Below are positions 1 to 10,564 of a stretch of 64,000 bases of DNA, in pieces. Position 1 is the first letter of the stretch. The number at the start of each line of letters is the position of its first letter. The position numbers were made by a program, and so were the translations under genes. The notes beneath the pieces are model-generated. The model made no database searches, was not told where the DNA came from, and saw only the letters and a program-made list of their open reading frames with translations. Source of the stretch: Maniola hyperantus (taxonomy: Eukaryota; Arthropoda; Insecta; Lepidoptera; Nymphalidae); NCBI RefSeq assembly GCF_902806685.2, contig NC_048547.1, positions 13,403,196 to 13,467,195 of the forward strand. The letters are read 5' to 3'.

Positions 1-164
1 TTATCTCCATTCCACTAATGACGAGATTCGCTTTTGTTTCGGCCGTATTATGAATGCTACCGAAAGGATTAACAATTTCTTTCTTTGTCTCATGATACCG
101 GCTAAACCTTTTCAAACATTAATCCGCGATATTATTTCATTTTTGTAAGGCTTACAGCTAAATG

Positions 165-430
165 TGACTTAAAAAGGTTTTTTACCCGACTGCGGCGAAG
201 CCCAAAAGGCGGGTTATTGTGTTCGACCTGTATATATGTATGCCCGCACGTAACTATCCAACAGAATTTTAGATTCGTCTAGATGGCGCGTCTCACAGAT
301 AAGAGAAAGTGGCGCGTCTACTGTCACTGGGCACATGAAATTGTTAAAAAATCAAAATGGCGGATTTTAAGCGCTTTAATTTGCGGCTGAACTTTTTGCC
401 TTTATTGTTTGTAAAGTGTTCAGTGTGACT
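165..430. repeat. Possible lepidopteran interspersed repeat, single copy here
   Basis: The block starting TTTTTTACCCGACTGCGGCG resembles a dispersed lepidopteran repeat I remember. There is no second copy in this window to confirm it. Bases 1-164 and 430-980 show nothing recognisable. Confidence 0.3.
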
Positions 431-984
431 GCAATATAACTGCAATCCAGGGCCCAACTACAGTTTTGAAGTCAGCTTGTAGTCAGTGTGTAGAGTAGGT
501 ATATATATACTTAGGCCGTAAACTAGGCACAAACAAACTTGTTTTTAATAGCTAACCACTTACTCGTTCACAAACGTGTTAATTGTTTTGGTCAACAATT
601 TAGCTAGTTTGTTGTCAGTTCATGGGATAGAACCTCAAAGAGTACAACATAAAAAGTTGTTAACATAACCTTTTTGTTAAAATTGTTGTACAGTGTCTGC
701 GACCTTGATTTCGCTGGCTAGGTACTATAGGTAGCGCGAGAAAAAAACCCACGAGCTCTATTGTTACAAAATAAAAATAAAAAAAGTTTCTGCTCAATTA
801 GTGAATATTTAATTAAACGACCACAATGGCATTCTCGCTAAAAAAAGTGCGAGCAACTTGAGCTAAGGGTCAGCGCATACAGACAGAGTTGAGTAAAGCA
901 GAATCTTTTCGGCAACAACTTCCCACGGCCCTCGATCAAAGCCTTTCACCAGATCAGAGCAGAGCCAATTTAGAAACAATCGAT

Positions 985-1060
985 TACCAAATTGACCCGC
1001 CGAGAATCGAATCAGGGACCTCCCACTAAGCTACAGCGTTCATCACTGCAAACCCCAGCT
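985..1060 (-). repeat. Relic of SINE-2 tRNA head
   Basis: A degenerate B-box region (GAATCGAATCAGGGACCTCC) in the order and orientation of the SINE-2 family, truncated on both sides. Confidence 0.45.
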
Positions 1061-1240
1061 AGTCGTTAGTTAATAGATGGTGCCCGCGACTTCATCTGCA
1101 ATAAATCTCGCGGGAACTGTTTGATTTTTCGGGATTAAATGTCGCCTATGTCTATCCCCAGGTTTCAAGCTATCTCTGTAACTTACTTCAAAATCGGTTA
1201 AACGGATGGGCCGTGAAAAGCTAGCAGACGTGAGGAACTA
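1060..1240 (-). mobile_element. Decayed Helitron-like element
   Basis: CTAG end followed by the GCCCGCGACTTC hairpin region, TCGCGGGAACTGTTTG, TTTTTCGGGATTAAATG and a remnant of 'ACGGATGGGCCGTGAAA'. These blocks match the better copies at 30, 31 and 54 kb in order, with the 5' end lost. Confidence 0.55.
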
Positions 1241-1275
1241 ACAGTCTAGTACCTATCTACTAACTGACTGCAATC

Positions 1276-1419
1276 TATAGTACGCGACAGGTTGAGGCAA
1301 TAGGGTACCCGTACGTCACCCGCGCTAACCCGGCGCGGGATAGCGCCGGTGACGTGCGGGTGTGCGGGGACGCCCCCGCCTCATACCCCGATTGTCATCT
1401 CGACCTGTCGCGTACTATA
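1276..1419. mobile_element. GC-rich fold-back MITE, copy 1
   Basis: The ends are inverted repeats (TATAGTACGCGACAGGT... and ...CGACCTGTCGCGTACTATA) around a GC-rich core of CGGGTGTGCGGGG type. Other full or partial copies lie at 1954, 13344, 15909, 16834, 42163 and 59905. Likely target duplication is TATA. Confidence 0.75.
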
Positions 1420-1660
1420 TCTAACTGTGGTATTTATCAAGTCTATTGGTCAACCTACATACCCCAACGAGTTAGAGTGGGAAAATGACGCCATTTTCGT
1501 CGTTCATACCATTCGCTCATGATTGGACCGTTTTAAATAAGTCTGAGTCTAAATTTAGATCATAACTTATTAGTCCCCAAGCTTGAGAGACAAAAGTGCG
1601 TTGCTCCAGGTCAAACCAATGAAATATTTTATTTCGCTGCGTGGGTGTATCACTCCTTTG

Positions 1661-1852
1661 ACTGGCACCGTACCGGAACGCTAAATCGCTTGGCGGTACG
1701 GCTTTGCCGATATGGTGGTAACAAGCCACGGCTGAAGCCTCCCACCAGACCAGACCGGATAAATTATAAAATTCCAAACCCCTGCCGGGAATCGAACCGG
1801 AGACCTCCGACTAAAAAGACCACACCGCTTACCACTGCGCCAGTGAGGTCGT
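1661..1852 (-). mobile_element. SINE-2 (tRNA-headed), 5' half
   Basis: In reverse complement it begins with a tRNA-like head: A box TGGCGCAGTGG and B box GGTTCGATTCC-like, then GGGGTTTGGAATTTTATAATTT and the TACCGCCAAGCGATTTAGCG tail region. It is the same family as 2739, 10565, 13190 and 44050. Confidence 0.75.
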
Positions 1853-1888
1853 CAAATTTTTTTTTGCTAGCTCTTTTACTCAGCTAGA

Positions 1889-1955
1889 AATGTAACTATT
1901 TCTCCATAGTCTAGGTACCTAATTGCCTACATAAAAAGAAGCACATCAGGTATCT
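1889..1955. repeat. Local duplicate, first copy
   Basis: The block from TAACTATTTCTCCATAGTCT to CACATCAGGTATCTA recurs at 2462-2516. Here the GC-rich MITE half follows directly after TATCTA; in the second copy the sequence continues as an unoccupied site. Confidence 0.65.
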
Positions 1956-2027
1956 ATAGTACGCGACAGGTCGAGATGGCAATCGGGTTATGAGGCGGGG
2001 GGACGCCCCGCACACCCGCACGTCACT
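1954..2027. mobile_element. GC-rich MITE, left half only
   Basis: One terminal arm and part of the GC core (to CCCGCACGTCAC); the other arm is missing. Confidence 0.65.
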
Positions 2028-2070
2028 TCAATTTTAAGAACAACTTTGAACACTATAATCAACAAATTGA

Positions 2071-2119
2071 TCCTATAAGGGTTACTTTTTTTCCTTTTGA
2101 GGAATGGAACCCTAAAAAT
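2071..2119 (+). repeat. Terminal hairpin of the GGCCAAGTGCGAGTC element
   Basis: GGGTTACTTTTTTTCCTTTTGAGG then TGGAACCCTAAAAA is the end hairpin of the family seen intact at 9437-9974 and 44954-45423. Confidence 0.5.
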
Positions 2120-2249
2120 TGGTGTATTTTATACAAAGAATAAAAATAATCATCAAAAGAAGCAAATCATAATTGTTTTGACAGCTCCTAATAGATACCA
2201 GATTCAGTCTATTAGTAGGTATTTCGTGCGACAGAGATAACGCTCTATG

Positions 2250-2412
2250 ATTTAGCGTTCCGGTACGATGCCGTGTAGAAACCAAAGGGGTATGGGTTTA
2301 ATATAACTGCCATATCCCTTCCAGGTTACCCGCACCCATCTTAGATTGCATCATCACTTACCACCAGGTGAGATTGCAGTCAAGGGCTAACTTGTATCTG
2401 AATAAAAAAAAA
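2250..2412 (+). mobile_element. SINE-2 3' part
   Basis: It starts inside the family at GATTTAGCGTTCCGGTACGA and runs through CTTACCACCAGGTGAGATTG to TAACTTGTATCTGAAT and an A-rich tail. The tRNA head is missing. Confidence 0.7.
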
Positions 2413-2738
2413 TTACGAAGCCGAAATTAGTCGACTGTCTATTTCTAAAGATACCACGTACTGTAACTATTTCTCCATAGTCTAGGTCATAAAAAGAGGC
2501 ACATCAGGTATCTAATAAGTACATCTTCACGGTTCGTAAATAAAAATACGTGACAGATCACTTAGCGGTAGTGTTACGGTGTTATCTAAGAGTTCTGCAT
2601 GATGTACCGTTATCGTTCTAGGAACGGTACACCTGCGATTTCACACTCGGCGAGCTAAGTGGAGTGGAATAAAGTTTCATCTCGGGCTTCGCTTTATAGC
2701 TTTGCGTCAAATCAAATCAAAATAGTCAGGCGGCTTTA

Positions 2739-3048
2739 ACCGCCCTGGCGCAGTGGTATTATTGGGAGGGCCCGGGTTCGATTCCGGGCGGGGGTTTGGA
2801 ATTTTATGATTTCTAAATTTCTGGTTCGGTGGGAGGCTTCGGCAGTGCCGTGTCGCTAAGCGATTTAGTGTTCTGGTAAGATGCCGTGTAGAATCCAAAG
2901 GCACCTGACCCAAAGGGGCATGATTTTCATAAAAATTGCCATACCCCTTCCAAGTTAGCCCGCTTCTATCTTAGACTGCATCATCACTTACCACCAGGTG
3001 ATATTGCAGTCAAAGGGTTACTTGTATCTGAATAAAAAAGAAGAAAAA
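2739..3048 (+). mobile_element. SINE-2, full-length copy
   Basis: A box (TGGCGCAGTGG), B box (GGTTCGATTCC), family body and tail ending TTGTATCTGAATAAAAAAG. This is the best full-length example in the window. It is a tRNA-derived retroposon, not a tRNA gene: no cloverleaf can close around the head. Confidence 0.8.
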
Positions 3049-3102
3049 AAAGACCGGACATGACTAATATTCTAAAAAAAAAAATTACAGCCCTTACACT
3101 AA

Positions 3103-3262
3103 TTACAGATGTACAGATCTATTTCAGCGGTTTCGTAGAGCGTTGTCTCTCTCGTTGACACCGACAAAACGTCACATAGATATGAGTTACAGAGACAACG
3201 CTCTACAAAGTCAAAATCTCATTCTAAAGGTCGATGTACAATATTTCTTGCTGGCTACTGTA
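3103..3262. mobile_element. Fold-back MITE-A, copy 1
   Basis: Inverted arms carry GTAGAGCGTTGTC and GACAACGCTCTAC around a short centre. Related copies are at 17829-18130 and 31308-31470, where the outer ends read GTACGCGGCAGAAA. Confidence 0.65.
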
Positions 3263-3744
3263 ACAAATTAGCTGTTACTTGTCAAGCCCAACATTGAATA
3301 AAACACTCGACTGTTTGCGGAATGACAAAAAAAAACACCGACGTACTTGGACAAGGACAAACGGCGTCTGTAGCAAATGTTCCGTGTTTATTGACAATGT
3401 ACATCGGCGAAAATGCAAGGCAAATAGCGGTTTATTTGCTTTACTTGCGTTGATGCCGGCCGCGCAAACAAACTAGCATGGACTGCTCGCGGCGATATGC
3501 AGTGCCAGCACTTTTCTGTTCCGTGAGTGCCAGGAAACGGAAAAATTTAATAACACACTGGCGCTGATTCTGTTGTCTTTCTCTAAACTAAATTTAAAGT
3601 AATCTGCATCTTTTTCTTTTTATTATTGCTAAAAAAGGACGGAACATGAATTTTACATTTAAAGACTCTAAATTTTAGTGCACGCTACAAAAAACAATAG
3701 GCTCGCGACTGGCAGCTAAACACACGATGTTTGACGGCTCTAAA

Positions 3745-4358
3745 TCTAAAATTACATAAAAAGGAAAGGGTGACTGACTGCCTGCCTGACTAATCTATTA
3801 ATGCATAGCTCAAACTACTGGACGGATCGGGCTGAAATTTGGCATGCAGATAGCTATTATAACGTAGGCATTCGCTAAGAAAGGATTTTTGAAATTTCAA
3901 CCCCTAAGTGGGTGAGATAGGGCTTTGAAAATTGTGTAGTCCACGCAGACGAAGTGGCGAGCATAAGCTAGTTAAATTTAAAACTGTCAAACTGTGTATG
4001 TCCTTTTCATATTATACTAGTAAGAAGAGAATGTGAATACTCTAAAATTTAGGTGTGCCAATCAGTACCAATATCAAATATAAAGGACAAACAGTACGCG
4101 GTAGAAAATACATCGACCTCCTTAATTTGTGTTAACTTGTTGAAATATGACGATAATTGTTCAAGATGTCGGAAGAAATCATGCCGACTGAGAGAGAGTT
4201 TTCATCGAAAATGCTGTCTTATTCTTGTGAAATTAACAAAATAACCACACTGACACCACATTAGTATCAACATGAACCGTGCGAAGCCGGGGCGGATCGC
4301 AAGTATAAAAAACCGGCCAAGTGTGTGCCCACTTTACATGTAGGGGAGCTACCCTTAA
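3745..4358 (+). repeat. Left inverted arm flanking the Harbinger block
   Basis: It matches 7348-7975 in reverse complement at roughly 97% by eye, including a 60-codon chance frame seen in both. The outer part (to about 3974) is a Helitron-like copy ending CATAAGCTAG. The inner part (about 380 bp) ends at GGGGAGCTACCCTTAA. The arms could be very long terminal inverted repeats or an inverted duplication. Confidence 0.85.
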
Positions 4359-5040
4359 AAAAAATATATTTTTCACATATTTATTTCACCACTTTACCGG
4401 CGTGATTAATTATATTTTATACCCATGCCAAATTACAGATTTGTAACACTAATAGTCTCTGAGATTAACCGAGGACGGACGGACGGACGCGGACAGACAA
4501 CTAGTACGGAACCCTAAAAACAACTCTCCGGCCTCTTGTTGTAATTAAACTGATCGCCTTTTTTGGAAAGCCGTTTTCAATTTAAGGCTCGATTACTCAC
4601 GGCTATTGCGTAATATTCATTAGTTAGAGCCTCATCGCCCGACCTTAAATGGGAATGACCTTCGTTTTCAGAACGTCTTCATCGACCTTGCGCATTCCCA
4701 GTATTTATTGTGGGTAGATATGGGATTGTTGAACCTAAGTTCGATTAGATAATGCTTTAGTAGTCATTCACGTTGACTCGCGGGCGCGGTGGCGGGCGCG
4801 GTCACGAAATATCAAACATATGGCGTAATATCCAAGTGTTCACATACGAAACGCACGTGCGGTCTAAGTAGCGGGCAAGCTAGCGACTGGCGCGCGCGCG
4901 CCGCTCGCGGCAATATCAAACGCGTGAGATGTTTGTGTGTGTTTACGTCGAACTAGCGGCGGAGCGCGCGATTCACTCGCGACGTCAGGTAAGTTCAACC
5001 AGTATGAACTTGTCGCTAGAAACGGTAGCACGTCTCCATC
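4359..5040. other. Harbinger left internal non-coding region
   Basis: Between the left arm and the MADF start. It contains a short GACGGACGGACG run at about 4472 and a GC-rich CGCG-dense stretch (4775-4975) just upstream of the MADF ATG, which could be the promoter of that gene. A similar GC-rich stretch (7200-7310) precedes the transposase on the other strand. Confidence 0.4.
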
Positions 5041-6852
5041 ATGTCTTTCAATACAGAAGAGTTTATTAGTGCTGTTCAGGCTAGAACTCCGATTTGGCAA
5101 AGCAAACACAGGCATCATATGAACAGAAATATTCTCAATAAGCTATGGAAGGAAATTGCGGAATTGTTTCCTGAAATGGAGGGTGAGTAAATGAAATATT
5201 GTGGGTACCTATTTTTAACTTTTTATTTTTCTAAAGGAATATTATGACAGACTACAAAAGATACAAAAATATATTACAAAGATGGCGACGTATATATTAA
5301 ACGATTGTTCTCCCAAAAATATTTCGTGAATAAACTCCGAATTTGTTTAGCTCGATTTGATGGATTGTTGTTTCTTCCAGTTTGTCGCCTTTGGTGCTGA
5401 GTTTCAGTTGTTAACTCATCATTGAAATTGTAACCATCTATATCAATTACAATATTATGCAATAAGCAAGCGGTTTTGATAATCAGGCGTGCATGTTTAA
5501 CATCAGTTTCAATAGGTTTTAACAAAACTCGCCATTTATTGCATAAAATTCCAAATGCACACTCCACGGTTTTTCTCGCTCTTGACAATCTATTATTAAA
5601 ATGTTCTCTCTCTTGATTCGATGTTCTTTGTGGATATGGACGCATAAGATACTCTTTAAGAGGATAAGCTTCATCGGCTACTATAACATATGGAGCTGTA
5701 ATATTAGAATTGGGTTATGTTCTTGGTTCTGGAATATTGAATGCGCCTCTTTCGAGTAACCGGTTCAGGGACGAGGCGTTGAATGTACCGCCGTCGCTTT
5801 GCTTTCCTCTACCTCCCACTTCAATAGTTAAAAATCTTTTGTTCGCATCAGCCACAGCTTGCAAAACAATAGAGAAATAATGCTTGTAGTTAAAAAATGC
5901 CGATCCTGATCGTTTAGGTCGTTTAATTCTACAATGTTTACCATCTAAGCTGCCAATGCAGTTAGGAAAGTTCCACATTTTCTCAAAATCTGAAGAAATA
6001 TGCTTAAGCTGGTCTTCAGATGGCAGTGGCATGTGGACATTCAAATTTTTTTTCCAAATAGCTTCACAGGTACTATAAACAATCTCAGACACTGTACTAA
6101 CACCCAAACGAAAGCTATAAGCCAAAGATCGAAATGCCAACCCAGTGGAAAGATATCTGAAACATATAAAAAAAATACAATTATTACGTAAAATTTAAAT
6201 ATATCTATACTAATTACTTTATATACCTACTAAAATTATATAAGGCATCAACACTAAACAATATTTAATTTTTATAGAAAAGGCTTTAAGAAAAAAATGG
6301 AAGAATATTCGGGACCAATTTATGAAAGAGTTTAAAAAAATTCCGGTTTCTCGTTCTGGAGATGCTGGAACTGATCAAAACACTTCAATGTGGCCATATT
6401 TTCAAATGATGCAGTTTATAAAAGATGACGTTACCCCAGAATTAAATGAAGGCAATTTAGATGAAACTGCTGATGGAAACTGTAGTGATAATAATGAACG
6501 GTCCCCAACTCCCCAGTCAATAGCTGGTTCATCTACAAGTACACAATATACGAGCACCAAACGTAAATGTGCACAAGATGTAAGACAGGAATTCATGGAA
6601 TTAGAGAAGAAAAAGTTGGAATTATTACAAATTAAACTGTCGCAAAGCAGCGAAAGGCAAGAACAAGATTGCGAAGACCTGTTATTTTTTAAAAGTCTGT
6701 TGCCGTACATGAAGGAGTTTACTCCTATGCAAAAATTACGTACGAGAAACAAAATTACAGAAGTTGTTATGAATGAAATGAATAGTTTCACGTCCCAGGC
6801 TTACCATAGTTACAATAGTTACGAATATAACACATCAAATTATGGAAATTAA
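5041..6852 (+). CDS. Harbinger-associated MADF/BESS DNA-binding protein, two exons
   Basis: PIF/Harbinger transposons carry a second gene for a MADF (Myb/SANT-like) protein that binds element DNA and helps the transposase. I join 5041-5182 and 6278-6852 (donor G|GTGAGT, acceptor TTTATAG, phase 1), giving 238 residues. Residues about 8-95 form a MADF domain (FISAVQARTPIW, NKLWKEIAELFP, LRKKWKNIRDQF, WPYFQMMQFI). A Ser/Thr-rich linker and a basic coiled-coil stretch (KRK, LEKKKLELLQIKL) follow. Residues about 180-214 form a BESS motif (EDLLFFKSLLPYMKEFTPMQKLRTR). The frame is intact throughout. Its single intron contains the second transposase exon on the opposite strand. Confidence 0.85.
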
Positions 6853-7186
6853 ACTTTAAATATAATTAACTACGAAAATTCTTTTTTTTTTAAACTCACC
6901 TTATAGTTACAAATAGTCTTTCTTCGGGTTTTATGCTTTTATGAAAATTTGTGTCTACTTTTGAAATCTCACTCCTTATTGAATCCAATATGTAATCAAA
7001 ACAGTTGACTGTCATCCTGGTATATCCAAAAAATCTTGAAGGATGTTCTCTCAAATTACTATATAAAGTATGAAATTCACCATACTGTTCTCTTTCTTTA
7101 TTAATTTCGTGCACACCAATTCTAATTTTTAACATCTCCCACTTTAGATATGAATTTTCGGTTAAAAATAAAAGATCGTCGTCCAT
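5274..7186 (-). pseudogene. PIF/Harbinger (DDE_Tnp_4) transposase with one nonsense codon
   Basis: Joining minus-strand 7186-6900 and 6156-5274 (donor AAG|GTGAGT, acceptor GTTTCAG, phase 2) gives a 389-codon HARBI1-like transposase. The N-terminal exon begins MDDDLLFLTEN. The splice creates VTI-R-YLSTGLAFRSLAYSF, the family's helix region. Catalytic residues are visible as D167 (GSLDGKH), D257 (IVADEAYPLKE) and E294 (KTVECAFG). A single TAA at 5717-5715 (codon 243) interrupts the frame between the first and second aspartates; the frame then continues unchanged to its normal end. No frameshift is seen. The copy is therefore recently dead or silent. Its intron contains the second MADF exon on the other strand. 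Confidence 0.85.
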
Positions 7187-7347
7187 GTTTACAATCTCTG
7201 ACAACACGTCACACTCGCGCAAACGCCTGGCGGCTAATGTGAACACGAACTCGCCACTTCTCCGGGCCCGCACCCGCCGCCGCGCCCGCGCTTTCCAACG
7301 TGAACAAGTACTTAAAGCAATCAATGGCACCGATTCCGTTGTCTTTC

Positions 7348-7975
7348 TTAAGGGTAGCTCCCCTACATGTAAAGTGGGCACACACTTGGCCCGTTTTTTA
7401 TACTTGCGATCCGCCCCGGCTTCGCATGGTTTCATGTAGATACTAATGTGGTGTCAGTGTGGTTATTTTGTTAATTTCACAAGAATAAGACAGCATTTTC
7501 GATGAAAACTCTCTCTCAGTCGGCATAATTTCTTCCGACATCTTGAACAATTATCGTCATATTTCAACAAGTTAACACAAATTAAGGAGGTCGATGTATT
7601 TTCTGCCGCGTACTGTTTGTCCTTTATATTTGATATTGGTACTGATTGGCACACCTAAATTTTAGAGTATTCACATCCTCTTCTTACTAGTATAATATGA
7701 AAAGGACATACACAGTTTGACAGTTTTAAATTTAACTAGCTTATGCTCGCCACTTCGTCTGCGTGGACTACACAATTTTCAAAGCCCTATCTCACCCCCT
7801 TAGGGGTTGAAATTTCAAAAATCCTTTCTTAGCGAATGCCTACGTTATAATAGCTATCTGCATGCCAAATTTCAGACCGATCCGTCCAGTAGTTTGAGCT
7901 GTGCGTTGATAGATCAGTCAGTCAGTCAGTCAGTCAGTCAGTCAGTCAGTCACCTTTTCCTTTTATATATTTAGA
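7348..7975 (-). repeat. Right inverted arm flanking the Harbinger block
   Basis: Reverse complement of 3745-4358. It is slightly longer because its Helitron-like part contains an expanded (GTCA)n run at 7915-7951. The shared Helitron/inner junction (GCATAAGCTAG-TTAAATTT) shows that both arms descend from one arrangement. Confidence 0.85.
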
Positions 7976-8504
7976 TTATATAGTTTAGTTTATTTAGCTA
8001 TTGGTATTTAGGTTTATTATACACCACCTCCCATTGTCCATTTGTTCGTTTTCTGTTGTTTGGAAGAGATCGCTATTTATCGATAAGCTCGCCTTTTTGT
8101 ACCTACTTTTTAAGATTTCTTTTTTTAACCTGTCATTTGTGTTTTTGTGGTGCAGTAAAGTATATACATACATACATATTGCAGTTAGGTTATTAGGTCT
8201 AAAAGGTAACACTCTCGATTAATATTTAAATTCACTTCTGGTATGTTTATAGTAGGTAAGTAAATCAAATGATTCAGGATTCAGTTTTCTGAAAATATGA
8301 TTACACCGGATGAGGCGGCCGTTAGAGTGAGATGAAAATAACATTCGAGATTATAATATTGTAGTTGTGAACAACTCTATCTAAATACGAATCTGCTGGG
8401 AACATGTTATTTTTACAATTTCATGATTTATGTTTCGCTTTAACTACGCAGTCGAAATATTTTTACCTTTAATAATAATCCATAAGTACTTACTAATATT
8501 ATAA

Positions 8505-9174
8505 ACTAGCAGATGCTCGCGACTTCGTCCGCGTGGATTTAGGTTTCTAAAAATCCTGTGGGAACTCTATGATTTTCCGGGATAAAAAGTAGCCTATGTT
8601 TGAATCCAGGGTATAATCTATGTTTATTCCAAATTTCAGCTAAATCCGTCCAGTAGTTTTTGCGTGAAGGAGTAACAAACATACACACACACTCATACAA
8701 ACTTTCGCCTTTATAATATTAGTGTGACTAGCTCATGCCCGTGACTTCGTACGCGTGGATTTAGGTGTTTAAAATCACGTGTGAACTCTGATTTTCCTAA
8801 ATAAAAAGTAGCCTATGACACTCTCCGGTCAACTATACTACTTTACTACTACTACTACTATTTACGGCTACTTTTTATTTAGGAAAATCAGAGTTCACAC
8901 GTGATTTTAAACACCTAAATCCACGCGTACGAAGTCACGGGCATGAGCTAGTCACACTAATATTATAAAGGCGAAAGTTTGTATGAGTGTGTGTGTATGT
9001 TTGTTACTCCTTCACGCAAAAACTACTGGACGGATTTAGCTGAAATTTGGAATAAACATAGATTATACCCTGGATTCAAACATAGGCTACTTTTTATCCC
9101 GGAAAATCAAAGAGTTCCCGCGAGATTTTGAAAAACGTAAATCCACGCGGAAGAAGTCGCGGGCATCAGCTAGT
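8505..9174. repeat. 670-bp near-perfect palindrome built from Helitron-like copies
   Basis: Arms 8505-8813 and 8866-9174 are each 309 bp, around a 52-bp spacer containing (ACT)n. Each arm has one complete Helitron-like copy followed by a truncated second one. The inner 240 bp or so of the two arms look identical; the outer 70 bp differ at about ten positions. Confidence 0.9.
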
Positions 9175-9436
9175 ATAAAATAAAAGTAGGTAAAGTAAAG
9201 GTACATAAAACTTACAAAACTAACTAAGTTAAGATGCTCGCGACTTTCATCTGCGTGGATTTAGGGTTTTAACAAATCGTATGTTCGGATTCATGAGATA
9301 GACCGTACAGCCCGCTGACAGTCGGACCGACATACAGCGGAGGTTTTTTAGCTCCCGAGTTGGCACCCTTCTGGTAAGAAACCCCAATATCGCAAGAATT
9401 TTCTTAACTTGATAGACCATTAAAGTAAAGAAAAAA

Positions 9437-9974
9437 TACCGGCCAAGTGCGAGTCAGGCTCGCGCAATGAGGGTTCCGTACTACAGTCGTATTTTTTCGA
9501 CATTATGCAGGATAATTCAAAAACTATGATACATAAAAATAAATAAAAATCTGTTTTAGAATGCACAGGTGAAGACCTTTCATATGATTCCCCACTTGAT
9601 ATAGTTATCTTACTTAGAAAATTGAAAATACTAATTATTAGTTCATAACCACAATTTAATTTTTTTTGTGTGATGTAAGCCTAAATTCACGGTTTTCAGT
9701 TTTTTTCCCAAATATCAGCTATAAGATCTACCTACCTGTCAAATTTTATGATTCTAGGTCAACGGGAAGTACCCTGTAGGTTTCTTCAATTTCAATTTCA
9801 ATTTTCATTTATTGCATTTCCATAAACTACATCATATTAAGTATGTACAAAGTATACATACATAAGTATAAATAGTAGTTTTTGACAGACAGACGGGCAG
9901 ACAGACAGACAGACAACAAAGTGATCTTATATAAGGGTTCCGTTTTTCCTTTTGAGGTATGGAACCCTAAAAAT
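9437..9974 (+). mobile_element. GGCCAAGTGCGAGTC element, full copy with nested insert
   Basis: It runs from ACCGGCCAAGTGCGAGTCAG to the terminal hairpin GGGTTCCGTTTTTCC/GGAACCCTAAAAA. Other copies are at 18590, 21675/24803, 34466, 44954 and 51425. It is interrupted at 9786-9882 by an unrelated A/T-rich segment starting CAATTTCAATTTCAATTTTC, probably a LINE 3' end. The superfamily is not clear from sequence. Confidence 0.7.
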
Positions 9975-10164
9975 TATCGTTATTCTAACATTTAGTAGTA
10001 AACTTCCAATGGATGTTCCGAAGTCGGCGAATCGTTCCGGTACATTAATCCGCTCTATTGAGCCAATCGTTCGCCCTAAACAGCAATACCATAAAACTCT
10101 ACATTTCCCATTGCTTTCGTTTTGAATCGGGTCATATTGTTTCGCCGAACAATTACAAAAAAAG

Positions 10165-10490
10165 AGGTAATTATTTGGAGTGTTTTATTATTCTGCATTA
10201 TTTGTCAGACTTATTTCCGGCGTCAAAACAATAGCTTTCATGGCTTTAGATTTACTTACCTACTTTGTACACGGCTAGTTTACGAAAGACAAACAGACAA
10301 ACAACGAAGTTCCTTTTTTCCTTTTGAGGTACGGTATCCTTAAAAAGGTAATTATTTGGAGTGTTTTATTATTCTGCATTATTTGTCAGACTTACTACCG
10401 GCGTCAAAACAATAGCTTTCATAGCTTTAGTAGATTTACTCACTTACCTATAATACCTTATACTTTGTGCATGGTTTGTTTACTTTAGAC
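10165..10490. repeat. Tandem duplication of about 182 bp
   Basis: GGTAATTATTTGGAGTGTTT and the following 130 bp or so (to AATAGCTTTCAT) occur at 10165 and again at 10347. The first unit ends in a fragment of the CCTTTTGAGGTACGG hairpin repeat. Confidence 0.75.
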
Positions 10491-10564
10491 TAGATCACTA
10501 GAAGGAAGGTCTTCCAAGTAAGGACTATCGATTTCATATTTAACTATTGTTTCTACACTGCATC

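Noticed and set aside
2739..2800. tRNA gene
   Set aside because: SINE-2 head; same family at 10.6, 13.2 and 44.2 kb.
4053..4244. 63-codon frame conserved almost perfectly at 7463-7654
   Set aside because: Conservation is explained by the inverted arms being near-identical DNA; synonymous and replacement changes show no bias and there is no known motif.
6402..6791. 129-codon minus-strand frame opposite MADF exon 2
   Set aside because: Shadow of the MADF coding exon.
6896..7435. 179-codon minus-strand frame as the full transposase N-terminus
   Set aside because: The part before 7186 runs through the inverted arm and CG-rich non-coding DNA; the family start fits MDDDLLFL at 7186.
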